NCBI GenBank assembly: GCA_030043455.1
Contig: JASHXQ010000138.1
Coordinates: 1-6,108 of the forward strand
Source of the DNA: Nitrososphaerales archaeon
GTDB taxonomy: Archaea > Thermoproteota > Nitrososphaeria > Nitrososphaerales > CADDZS01
Reading direction: 5' to 3'
DNA length: 6,108 nucleotides
This document shows, one piece after another, positions 1-5,531 of this stretch. Each line of letters begins with the position of its first letter. Position 1 is the stretch's first letter. Below the pieces are notes generated by a model. It was given only the letters and a program-made list of their open reading frames with translations. It was not told the origin of the DNA and ran no database searches. Both the position numbers and the translations under genes were made by a program.

Positions 1-682
1 GCTCGAGCTTCTTTTTCTGGCGTGCCTGCTCCGTATCCGCTGTAAACACTTGGCGAAGGAAGTGCTTCCGGTCGTTGTTGTCCACAGTCCAGGGATTCAG
101 CGGTCCGACTTTTTCGCAGTAAAATTCGTAACTCCCGATATCCTTGAACGAGTTCTCCAATCCATCGACCTCTTCTGCCGAGCAAAATCGGATCGAATCG
201 ATCCACTTTCGACTCTTGAACCCGAATTCTCCGGGGGCCACGAGGCGCAGTGGAAACCCTGCCGCTTTGCGGAGTTCCTTTCCAGCCTGTCCGTCTGCAA
301 GCAATAGATCTTGATCCACGGGGAATCGCTGGCTGAGACACCTTGCTCCTTCGATCATTACAAAACGGGCATCACTTCGAACCTGGGTCAGTTTCTTGAT
401 CTCGGAAAGTTCCACGCCGTCCCAAGACTGGCCGAGAAAACTCCAGCCATCGACGCAGTGGTGATCCAGAATTTTGGTGACGTGCGGTAACCTGCGGAAC
501 TCCTCGTAGGTCAACTCGAGAGGCCGGTTCACTTCGCCCGAAGTTCTGAAACGCCAGTTTTTGATGTCGAAATCGTCCGGAAGAGCAGGGTTCGGATTGT
601 TGATGGGCCATTTTTCGGTCGGTGCCACAAACCAACCGGGTGGCATCCTCTCGGGATAATCGGCGTAACCTCTATTGCTCAT
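1..682 (-). CDS. Molybdopterin-dependent oxidoreductase, sulfite oxidase/YedY superfamily (3' end cut by window edge)
   Basis: Reading from ATG at 682 gives 227 residues, open to the window edge. The protein matches the single molybdopterin-binding domain of the sulfite oxidase/YedY superfamily (COG2041 type). Visible marks are DHHCVDGWSFLGQSWDGV at residues 73-90, in which Cys76 is the expected molybdenum-ligating thiolate, and the late signature GFPLRLVAPGEFGFKSRKW at 142-160, typical of the pterin pocket. Such enzymes carry out oxygen-atom transfer or reduction (sulfite, sulfoxides); the substrate here cannot be told. There is no Tat or Sec signal and no membrane segment at the N-terminus, so a cytoplasmic location is inferred, unlike periplasmic YedY. 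No heme domain or sulfite oxidase dimerisation domain is seen in the visible part; the charged tail after residue 205 continues off the window. No downstream partner (cytochrome, membrane subunit) is visible. The gene lies 170 nt after the propeller gene and has its own TATA-like box. Confidence 0.9.
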   Translation of the reverse strand, partial: MSNRGYADYPERMPPGWFVAPTEKWPINNPNPALPDDFDIKNWRFRTSGEVNRPLELTYEEFRRLPHVTKILDHHCVDGWSFLGQSWDGVELSEIKKLTQVRSDARFVMIEGARCLSQRFPVDQDLLLADGQAGKELRKAAGFPLRLVAPGEFGFKSRKWIDSIRFCSAEEVDGLENSFKDIGSYEFYCEKVGPLNPWTVDNNDRKHFLRQVFTADTEQARQKKKLE

Positions 683-712
683 GGCGAGCTAAGCCTTTCG
701 AATAGATCAGAA

Positions 713-726
713 GTTATAATCGTTTC
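713..726 (-). promoter_or_regulatory. Archaeal promoter (BRE + TATA box) of the molybdoenzyme gene
   Basis: On the minus strand GAAACG (721-726) is followed directly by ATTATAAC (713-720). The A-rich element next to a TATA box is the archaeal BRE/TATA arrangement. The box centre is about 35 nt before the ATG at 682, which predicts a transcript start near 690 and a leader of only about 8 nt. No Shine-Dalgarno sequence precedes the ATG. The intervening gap 683-852 also holds two direct copies of GAAACTTCA (plus strand, 747-755 and 822-830) of unknown meaning. Confidence 0.6.
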
Positions 727-852
727 AAGGAACTGAAGGTCCCCTCGAAACTTCAGGCTGAGGCTCTGACACAAAGAGATAGATATAGTTCGCACTCCGA
801 AAAACTGGAACACAAAATCCTGAAACTTCAAACTGTTTGCAGATTATGGAGA

Positions 853-2457
853 CTAGCCGGTGATGGCGGCAAACATCACCTGACTGGTGGAACCGCTGGT
901 GTATGTCCAGACCGCATAGCAAGTTGCACCGAAGCTCGTCACCCAGAACAGAGTGACGTCCTGATTCCCTGCAGCTACGCCTGCGACATTGTTGCTTATG
1001 TCCAGCGGGGAGCTCCAAGAGGTGCCGTTATTCCCGCTGTACGAAACGTATGCGTTCCACGCGGAAGATCCCTTGGTAACTTGTTGGCCCCACATCACCC
1101 AGACGTTCACTCCATCGGAGGTAAAAATGTGCCCGTACGCGCTGGTCCCCTTCATTCCGGAATTGACCTGGTAGGGCGCACTCCAAGTGCTCCCATTGTT
1201 GGCTGTGGAGCTTACGTACACACCCTGATTTGCGAGAGAATGAGCCGTCAGGTATGCACTGGATCCGAGCGCGACGTTCTCGGGTTCCCACATGTTGGTG
1301 GCCTGGTGCGTTACAGAAAAGGGGGCCTGCTGCGAACCGTTATTGATGACCGGAGGAAAAGTGGTCAAATTACTTCCGGGGCAGGTGACGACGTTGCATG
1401 TGCCGGGATACCATGTTTGTCCCCCATCAGTGCTGGTCACTCCATAATCCGAGTAGAGCGAGCTTGAGAGTGAGAGGTTGAGGGCCTCAAAAGCGACGTA
1501 AACGTCGAGGCCGGAGGCTGCAATCCATGGCTCTCTTCCATATGAAATGAGGCACCCCGTGGGAGGTGGATAGGCATCGCAAACTGTACTTGGGCTGGTC
1601 GGATCGTAGAAGTAATAGCTGTACAGCATCAGAGGCTGCGTCCAGCCGGTGAGAGACGTGCCGCTTCCGTTCCAGTTTGAGGTCGTGACGCCATAACTTG
1701 AGAAGTAGGTGCCATCGGCGGTCATGTACGCATAATTTCCCGACGCTACAATCTGGGCTTCGCCTTTTGTCGAGGGATTCAGTTCTACCGGCGTCGACCA
1801 AGCCGTACCGTTATTGGCGCTCGAGTCCACGTAGATGCACGCGTTGGAACCAGTTCCAGTAGTAGCGTTCAGTGGATTTAGAGCAGTCACGGGACAAAAG
1901 CTGGGCTGGAACCAAGTAACAAAAACGTTCGATCCGGAAGCTGCCAGGGCAGGAGTAATTCCTCCTCCGGAACTGACCTGTGTCACGGAGAAACTGGACC
2001 CGTTGTTGGTGCTGGAAGCTACGAAAATTTGTAGCGTGCCAGAAATTGACTGGGCCCAAGCGACATAAACATCCCCGGGATTCGCCGTTTGGAAGCCGTC
2101 TCCTGAGGCCATCACGGGGAATTGAGTGGCCCCCTTACCTGGGTTGATTTTCAGAGGAGCGCTAAAAGAGCTCCCTCCATTGCTGCTGTAGGTGAAGAAA
2201 ATTCCGGCGCTCCCCTCGGTCCAAGCTACGTAAATCCATTGACCATCCGCTGAAGTGGAAACTGCAGGCTCGGAAGCTTTGGCGTTGATTCCACTTAGGG
2301 CAACAGGATTTATTGACAGTACAGGAGTACTACCTTGCGCATGAGTGTCAATCACACCAACAGAAGTGATCCCGAGAGCCAGCAAAAGAATGACTGCAAG
2401 ACAGGATAGTTTAGCCCGTTTTGCAGACCTGATCGTGGAAATGATCGACAAATACAA
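853..2457 (-). CDS. Secreted Asp-box (BNR/sialidase-like) beta-propeller exoprotein
   Basis: 534 residues from a TTG start. No in-frame ATG or GTG lies between that codon and the upstream stop, and the TATA-like box at 2489-2496 fits this start. Residues 1-17 are basic and 18-37 hydrophobic, followed by polar residues and Ala-Gln, so a signal peptide is likely. The rest is made of repeats alternating a strand of type P-x-I-A-x-S-G-x-x-V-Y-V-x-W (near 64, 114, 169, 235, 310, 392, 443) with Asp-box turns of type S-x-N/D-x-G-x-T/S-W/F at 91-98, 149-156, 213-220, 342-349, 418-425 and 474-481. This indicates a beta-propeller of about seven blades. Asp boxes are structural and I see no clear sialidase active-site signature, so enzyme activity is unproven. 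There are nine N-x-S/T sequons, and C188/C207, C293/C302 and C354/C359 could form disulfides. The likely site is the cell surface or outside the cell. Confidence 0.88.
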   Translation of the reverse strand: MYLSIISTIRSAKRAKLSCLAVILLLALGITSVGVIDTHAQGSTPVLSINPVALSGINAKASEPAVSTSADGQWIYVAWTEGSAGIFFTYSSNGGSSFSAPLKINPGKGATQFPVMASGDGFQTANPGDVYVAWAQSISGTLQIFVASSTNNGSSFSVTQVSSGGGITPALAASGSNVFVTWFQPSFCPVTALNPLNATTGTGSNACIYVDSSANNGTAWSTPVELNPSTKGEAQIVASGNYAYMTADGTYFSSYGVTTSNWNGSGTSLTGWTQPLMLYSYYFYDPTSPSTVCDAYPPPTGCLISYGREPWIAASGLDVYVAFEALNLSLSSSLYSDYGVTSTDGGQTWYPGTCNVVTCPGSNLTTFPPVINNGSQQAPFSVTHQATNMWEPENVALGSSAYLTAHSLANQGVYVSSTANNGSTWSAPYQVNSGMKGTSAYGHIFTSDGVNVWVMWGQQVTKGSSAWNAYVSYSGNNGTSWSSPLDISNNVAGVAAGNQDVTLFWVTSFGATCYAVWTYTSGSTSQVMFAAITG

Positions 2458-2488
2458 CAGACCCTTCTCATTCGGGTGCAGGAACTTT

Positions 2489-2496
2489 CTATATAA
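2489..2496 (-). promoter_or_regulatory. TATA box of the propeller gene
   Basis: The minus strand reads TTATATAG, centred about 35-36 nt before the TTG at 2457, the same spacing as the molybdoenzyme box. Inferred transcription would start near 2465. A weak purine run, GAAGGG, lies just before the TTG and could help define the start, but it would fall at the very 5' end of such a short leader. Confidence 0.55.
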
Positions 2497-2514
2497 TAGC
2501 GGAATATCGACGCT

Positions 2515-2540
2515 GAAAATCGAAATTGATTCCGATTTTC
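2515..2540. promoter_or_regulatory. Perfect palindrome upstream of the propeller promoter (candidate operator)
   Basis: GAAAATCG at 2515-2522 is matched exactly by its reverse complement CGATTTTC at 2533-2540, with a 10-nt AT-rich centre that itself contains a shifted ATCGAAATTGAT near-palindrome. It sits about 20-45 nt upstream of the TATA box at 2489-2496, where archaeal activators usually bind. It is too far upstream of the transcript to be a leader hairpin of that gene. It could also be a terminator-like element of the upstream pilin-like gene, but there is no long T run after it. Confidence 0.4.
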
Positions 2541-2674
2541 CATTGATGGAGAAAAAATTAGCTTAGGGTAGAGCTAGTTGATCTTTTAGTCCTGAATACA
2601 CTCGATTAGTCTCCAATTCACAATCTCTCTTCATCGCAAGTTTCTCAGAGAAAAACGAAGCATGAAATTTCTCC

Positions 2675-3148
2675 CTAGCAGACCAAACCCTGTGACTGAA
2701 GTTGCTGCGACACGAAAGCTGTTTCATTATTAGAGAGCAACCCGGTAACTGTCGCATTCACCCACGGGTCACTCAGGTTCAGGTACTGGGAGAGGAAACT
2801 CATGAACTGGGAATTGTTCAAATATTGCTCCCCCAGCCCTGTGGTGTTCTGGAGAGTCAGGGGACTTTCGTACTCGTTGTAGATGGCACTCCAGTTTCCC
2901 GAATAGCAGCTCATCGCAGTATCATTTGATGAACTGGTAACATTGGAAGTACTCGTGGGGAACATACCAGAAAAGGACGTTAGAGGATCAGAAGTCGCCA
3001 TCATTTTTGTGATCGTGTTTCCCCCGGGAGTAACCAAAACATAGGTTATTGCCGCGGAGACGATTACCGTCGCAACGATTGCGACGAGAAAGAGAGCTGT
3101 GGAGATCCCTGCCCTTCGTCTTCGTTGTAACCCCGCGCGACGAGGCAT
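2675..3148 (-). CDS. Small pilin-like, membrane-anchored, sequon-rich surface protein
   Basis: 157 residues from ATG. I do not recognise the family of the mature part. The N-terminus is strongly basic (residues 1-12) and runs through RRAGISTALF into one hydrophobic helix at about 15-39, ending TYVLVTPGG. This resembles archaeal type IV pilins and archaellins, where a prepilin peptidase cuts after the Gly/Ala that follows Arg/Lys and the hydrophobic stretch packs in the fibre core. A plain N-in membrane anchor is the alternative. The outer part (40-157) is Ser/Thr/Asn-rich with eight N-x-S/T sequons (N69, N75, N85, N101, N111, N124, N131, N141) and ends in Cys157, which could pair with Cys81. 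No pilus assembly ATPase or platform gene is adjacent. The gene stands alone, with 217 nt before the next gene and a TATA-like box at usual spacing. Confidence 0.75.
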   Translation of the reverse strand: MPRRAGLQRRRRAGISTALFLVAIVATVIVSAAITYVLVTPGGNTITKMMATSDPLTSFSGMFPTSTSNVTSSSNDTAMSCYSGNWSAIYNEYESPLTLQNTTGLGEQYLNNSQFMSFLSQYLNLSDPWVNATVTGLLSNNETAFVSQQLQSQGLVC

Positions 3149-3164
3149 AGATCCCGGGTACTGA

Positions 3165-3314
3165 TTAGGAATCTAGATTATTAAAATTCAGAATGCCGGC
3201 GCTCGCTATATCCAAGAAATCGAATAGGCGTTGAAGCAGAAGTTCATCGATATCGCGCGCTTTGTGAAGTGTCTCTGTCCGGAATATCACGCACAGATCA
3301 AAGGGGGGTAAGCC
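3165..3314 (-). other. 49-codon open frame with protein-like composition, possible gene remnant
   Basis: Between the stops at 3315-3317 and 3165-3167 the minus strand is open for 49 codons. The translation starts GLPPFDLCVIFRTETLHKAR and contains the amphipathic, Leu/Asp-rich stretch DIDELLLQRLFDFLDIA, which looks like a protein C-terminus more than random translation. There is no ATG; the only usual start would be GTG at 3288-3290, giving about 41 residues, and no ribosome site is seen. It overlaps the left arm of the inverted repeat at 3270-3343 and the TATA box of the next gene. I do not recognise a family. It may be the tail of a lost gene, possibly brought with the repeat, or simple chance. 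Confidence 0.22.
3179..3186 (-). promoter_or_regulatory. TATA box of the pilin-like gene
   Basis: The minus strand reads TTTTAATA within an AT-rich stretch, centred about 35 nt before the ATG at 3148. This repeats the spacing of the molybdoenzyme and propeller promoters and supports a transcript of its own with a very short leader. It overlaps the 3' end of the open frame at 3165-3314, which argues against that frame being an actively translated upstream gene. Confidence 0.45.
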
Positions 3315-3343
3315 CTAACCCACGAAATCCGGGGACAGAGACA
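3270..3343. repeat. REP/MITE-like inverted repeat in the gap between two surface genes
   Basis: TGTCTCTGTCC at 3270-3280 recurs as a perfect reverse complement at 3333-3343, 11 bp each. The match extends past 2-nt indels on both sides: GAAG on the outer side and GGA on the inner side, giving 18 paired positions per arm. The 52-nt centre holds a run of six G (3303-3308) and a GGGT/ACCC mini-stem. The ends resemble, from memory, the GTCTCTGTCCCCGGA-type palindromes linked to REP-associated Y1 transposases in bacteria. No transposase is in the window, so it would be a non-autonomous copy. It lies just after the stop of the gene ending at 3356, so it could instead work as a 3' hairpin protecting or ending that mRNA. 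Confidence 0.5.
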
Positions 3344-3355
3344 AGCTTCGCTCGG

Positions 3356-4081
3356 CTAGTCGGAAGTGATGGAGAAATGTACTATGATCAAGTTTCCCCA
3401 CTCATCTCCCGCGATCACCGTGTAGATCCCGGGTGAAAATTCATGGTAACTCGATGAACCACCATTTGTTGATCCGGTCCAAGTTCCATTGACATTCACC
3501 GGATCGGTCATTGGTAAGGCAGGGAAAGTCCCGCTAGGTGCAATTCCTAGACTTGCATTGCTGCTTTGGGCGGCAAAGAAATAGCTAGCTACGCTAAACA
3601 TGGCGGGACAAGCGTACGGCCCAGGCGGATAGACTTCCAGCGGAGATTGGTTCGATAGCCCCGAGACATTGCTGGAATCATAGTATCCCGAATAGATTTC
3701 TATTCCGAAGGGATAGTTGAGAGTACCGCAACCTCCGAGAGACATCCCACTCAACGGCCAGTCTTTTCCGGCGGTCACATTGTTCGCTTGATTCAAAGTA
3801 TTGTACTCTGTTACGTTGATGATAATGGTCTGTCCCGGTGAGAAAGTATCGTTGCTAAGAAGCGCGGAAAGCTGCAAACCGCTGGTCGCGTTTGTAGTCT
3901 CGCCCCCCACGATTATAGCTGGACCAACGCCGATGCCGCCACCGAGGCTGACAGGAGGTGTGACAAGACTCGTTGTAGAAGTAGAGTGCCCCTGCACGAA
4001 GTAAATTCCCAACCCGGCTGAAAGCGCAATTACCACGGCGATCGCAGAAGCGATAATGGTCTGTTTCCGATACTCTGCCAT
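3356..4081 (-). CDS. Membrane-anchored exoprotein with C-terminal beta-sandwich-like domain, function unknown
   Basis: 241 residues from ATG, preceded by an A-rich stretch and no Shine-Dalgarno site. Residues 1-8 are short and charged, 9-29 form one hydrophobic helix (uncleaved anchor or signal), then a flexible Ser/Thr and Gly-rich linker to about 60. The remainder is beta-rich: LSNDTFSPGQTIIINVTEYN (75-94) and the closing FSPGIYTVIAGDEWGNLIIV (215-234) have the look of Ig-like or BsuPI-type sandwich strands, where a proline-glycine turn precedes an exposed strand. This is fold-level inference; no enzyme motif is visible. Eight N-x-S/T sequons (N64, N77, N89, N101, N138, N144, N175, N198) and one cysteine pair (C118, C158) suit an outer-surface glycoprotein. 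It is divergent from the regulator at 4246 and followed, 207 nt on, by the pilin-like gene. Confidence 0.78.
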   Translation of the reverse strand: MAEYRKQTIIASAIAVVIALSAGLGIYFVQGHSTSTTSLVTPPVSLGGGIGVGPAIIVGGETTNATSGLQLSALLSNDTFSPGQTIIINVTEYNTLNQANNVTAGKDWPLSGMSLGGCGTLNYPFGIEIYSGYYDSSNVSGLSNQSPLEVYPPGPYACPAMFSVASYFFAAQSSNASLGIAPSGTFPALPMTDPVNVNGTWTGSTNGGSSSYHEFSPGIYTVIAGDEWGNLIIVHFSITSD

Positions 4082-4118
4082 TTTTTTATCGACGAGAGGA
4101 AAAACCCCGTTCTTTCCT

Positions 4119-4149
4119 ATTTAGCGCTACATTTTGGACCTCTTCCAAA
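4119..4149. promoter_or_regulatory. Divergent promoter region: weak TATA box and 6-5-6 palindrome (candidate operator)
   Basis: On the minus strand TAAATA (4119-4124) lies about 40 nt before the ATG at 4081 and is the best TATA candidate for the exoprotein gene. Just upstream of it is TTTGGA (4133-4138), five bases, then TCCAAA (4144-4149), a perfect two-fold site of 17 bp, the size a winged-helix dimer would cover. It is shared by the divergent regulator gene, whose own AT-rich box may be around 4192-4201. Autoregulation and control of the exoprotein are inferred from position only. Confidence 0.35.
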
Positions 4150-4245
4150 GTCGCCAGAACGGGCTGGTCTAGGATTAAACCACCATCGAGAATTTAGAAT
4201 ACTCTGAAAACGTAAGGCTTCAGAGAGGAACTCACAGTCTAGACC

Positions 4246-4767
4246 TTGACCGAGAAGAGGAAAGATGACCAGGACGTTGCCAAGCTGGTGCTGACTGGAA
4301 CGACGCTGAGGGTGTACCGCTACCTCTATCGGATGGGCAAGCCTTGTGGGATCCGCGAAATCCAGCGAGGGCTTGGTCTTAGTTCCTCGTCTGTAGCTGT
4401 GTACCATGTTAAGAAGCTCCTGGATGCCGGCTTGGTCAGGGAAGCTCAGGAAAAGAAACCGGAAGGGTCGGACGGGGAAACGGGCGATGCCGGTGCAGAG
4501 CTGAAAAATGGATCCACCCCCGGAGGATACGTTGTGGACAGAATGATCTACGAGAATATGATCCGGATAAGGAGATCGTTGATTCCCGTGCAGGTAGGCT
4601 ATTCTGTGTTTTTCGCTACGGCCATCGTAGTTCTGTTAGTCCTTCTAAGGCCTGACCCGATTTCAGGCGCCTACATCTTCGCACTGGCGGTGATCGCGGT
4701 TGCATGCGGCATCTTTGCCTACCAAGCCGAAAGGGCTACATCCAACACCCTCTCTTCGTCTTTCTGA
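4246..4767 (+). CDS. Membrane-tethered winged-helix transcriptional regulator
   Basis: 173 residues from a TTG start; a stop codon sits two codons upstream, and the nearby ATG at 4265 is out of frame. GTG at 4288 is a possible shorter start. Residues about 14-67 form a winged helix-turn-helix of ArsR/MarR-like type: LRVYRYLYRMGKPCGIREIQ, then the turn at RGLGLSSSS and recognition helix SVAVYHVKKLLDAGLV. An acidic, Gly-rich linker (68-92) and YVVDRMIYEN (95-104) precede two hydrophobic helices at about 117-134 and 141-159, joined by a very short loop (RPDPIS). The predicted layout is a cytoplasmic DNA-binding head, a helical hairpin in the membrane and a short cytoplasmic tail, a one-component regulator type common in archaea. 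There is no outer sensor domain, so any signal would be within the membrane or from a partner. It is divergent from the exoprotein gene and is its likeliest local target by position. Confidence 0.85.
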   Translation: MTEKRKDDQDVAKLVLTGTTLRVYRYLYRMGKPCGIREIQRGLGLSSSSVAVYHVKKLLDAGLVREAQEKKPEGSDGETGDAGAELKNGSTPGGYVVDRMIYENMIRIRRSLIPVQVGYSVFFATAIVVLLVLLRPDPISGAYIFALAVIAVACGIFAYQAERATSNTLSSSF

Positions 4768-4789
4768 ATTTGGAGATGAAGGATGGAGC

Positions 4790-5407
4790 TCAGCTTTTCG
4801 ATTGTTGAAGTGATGCGAGAGTGGTCTTCCCTTTCCTCCTTCTCATGAGCACCATGGAAATGAAAACGATGTTGGTCGCTATCAATGAGGACGGATAAAG
4901 CGCGGTAGTTAGGCTTACCACTTGCAGAGCGAACAGTGAGATCACAAAAGATACCGTGCTCAAGAAGTATAAAGCGAGCGTCTCACCGTAGGGCTGTTTG
5001 TACGTTTTTCTGAAGGTAGGTATGTAACCGACAGCGTCCACGATTGAAACGATGACAATGCTCCACAACGGGTTCGTGGTTAGAATCCAAAGGGCTATGC
5101 CCACTGCGGCGGAAGCAAGGCTAGCTTCATCCAGTCTTGTGATCTCTTTCTCGCCTTTGAATAACGCAATGACAAAAACCACGAGACTAAGAACTGCGGC
5201 AATTCCGATTATCCAAGCCCCAGGACCCGCGCCGCTGACGACCTGAGCTGTAAACGTGATCGAGCTGAGTATTCCCCAGATCAACCAGGAAAACGTGTGA
5301 GGTTTTGTACTTCCGGCAAATAGATTCCGAAAATACGGAACGAAGCCGATCACTCCAATGATCGCGGCTGTTACGCCTAAGATTACTTGATGATCCAGAG
5401 AACTCAA
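4790..5407 (-). CDS. Seven-helix SWEET/PQ-loop-like membrane protein with internal duplication
   Basis: 205 residues from a TTG; a TAG two codons upstream excludes a longer form. Hydrophobic segments fall near 8-27, 37-57, 63-83, 94-110, 113-131, 142-162 and 166-188, a 3+1+3 pattern. The two triple-helix halves carry matching signatures at the end of their first helix: GFVPYFRN (21-28) and GYIPTFRK (127-134), each followed by a short polar loop and an aromatic-rich second helix. This is the layout of SWEET sugar transporters and PQ-loop proteins, but the Gln of the PQ motif is replaced by Tyr and Thr. A small-solute transporter is therefore only a structural guess; similar roughly 200-residue proteins are usually annotated as hypothetical. 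The C-terminus is basic (MRRRKGK) and probably cytoplasmic. It converges on the regulator gene with 22 nt between stops and is divergent from the CorA gene. No convincing TATA box is seen at the usual distance. Confidence 0.75.
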   Translation of the reverse strand: MSSLDHQVILGVTAAIIGVIGFVPYFRNLFAGSTKPHTFSWLIWGILSSITFTAQVVSGAGPGAWIIGIAAVLSLVVFVIALFKGEKEITRLDEASLASAAVGIALWILTTNPLWSIVIVSIVDAVGYIPTFRKTYKQPYGETLALYFLSTVSFVISLFALQVVSLTTALYPSSLIATNIVFISMVLMRRRKGKTTLASLQQSKS

Positions 5408-5449
5408 CGCCTAATATGATCAGACTGTGGGAGGACCAATCCAACTTCT

Positions 5450-5466
5450 GAAAACTCAGTGTTTTC
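5450..5466. promoter_or_regulatory. Palindrome GAAAAC-N5-GTTTTC upstream of the SWEET-like gene
   Basis: A perfect two-fold site with 6-bp arms and a 5-nt centre, about 43-59 nt before the TTG at 5407 and between two divergent genes. It has the same 6-5-6 geometry as the site at 4133-4149 but a different sequence. It could bind a dimeric regulator; arms this short also arise by chance. Confidence 0.25.
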
Positions 5467-5531
5467 TAGTCAGGATTTTTGCATTCTGGGATCCATTGAC
5501 ATAGTGTAATCTTTGTCTATTTTCGGGAGTC

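Noticed and set aside
50..307. Plus-strand open frame at the left edge
   Set aside because: It is the antisense shadow of the molybdoenzyme, whose conserved motifs are on the minus strand.
747..830. Direct repeats of GAAACTTCA at 747-755 and 822-830 as attachment or regulatory sites
   Set aside because: Only two short copies are present, with no integrase, tRNA or known motif nearby; chance is sufficient.
1081..1467. 128-codon plus-strand open frame inside the propeller gene
   Set aside because: It is antisense to a well-supported coding region with clear Asp-box repeats; its translation has no recognisable features or promoter.
2352..2543. Minus-strand 63-codon frame overlapping the propeller start, with its own ATG and hydrophobic end
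   Set aside because: It is in another frame, stops within the propeller signal peptide region and overlaps the TATA box and palindrome. The propeller frame gives a better signal peptide that is continuous with the repeats.
2635..2674. Hairpin GAGAAA...TTTCTC with a T5 run after the pilin-like gene as a terminator
   Set aside because: The arms are short with a 14-nt loop, and the T run lies within the loop rather than after the stem; it is not distinct enough to call.
3303..3325. G6 run plus GGGTTAGGG-type minus-strand tract as a G-quadruplex or telomere-like repeat
   Set aside because: There are not four G tracts on one strand at suitable spacing; only a short GGGT/ACCC stem is supported.
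4117..4407. Minus-strand 96-codon frame across the divergent gap and the regulator head
   Set aside because: It overlaps the winged-helix coding region and the promoter gap, and its translation has no family features.
5187..5444. Frameshifted alternative start for the SWEET-like gene
   Set aside because: The overlapping frame ends inside the gene and does not show the hydrophobic helices; the annotated frame is intact without it.
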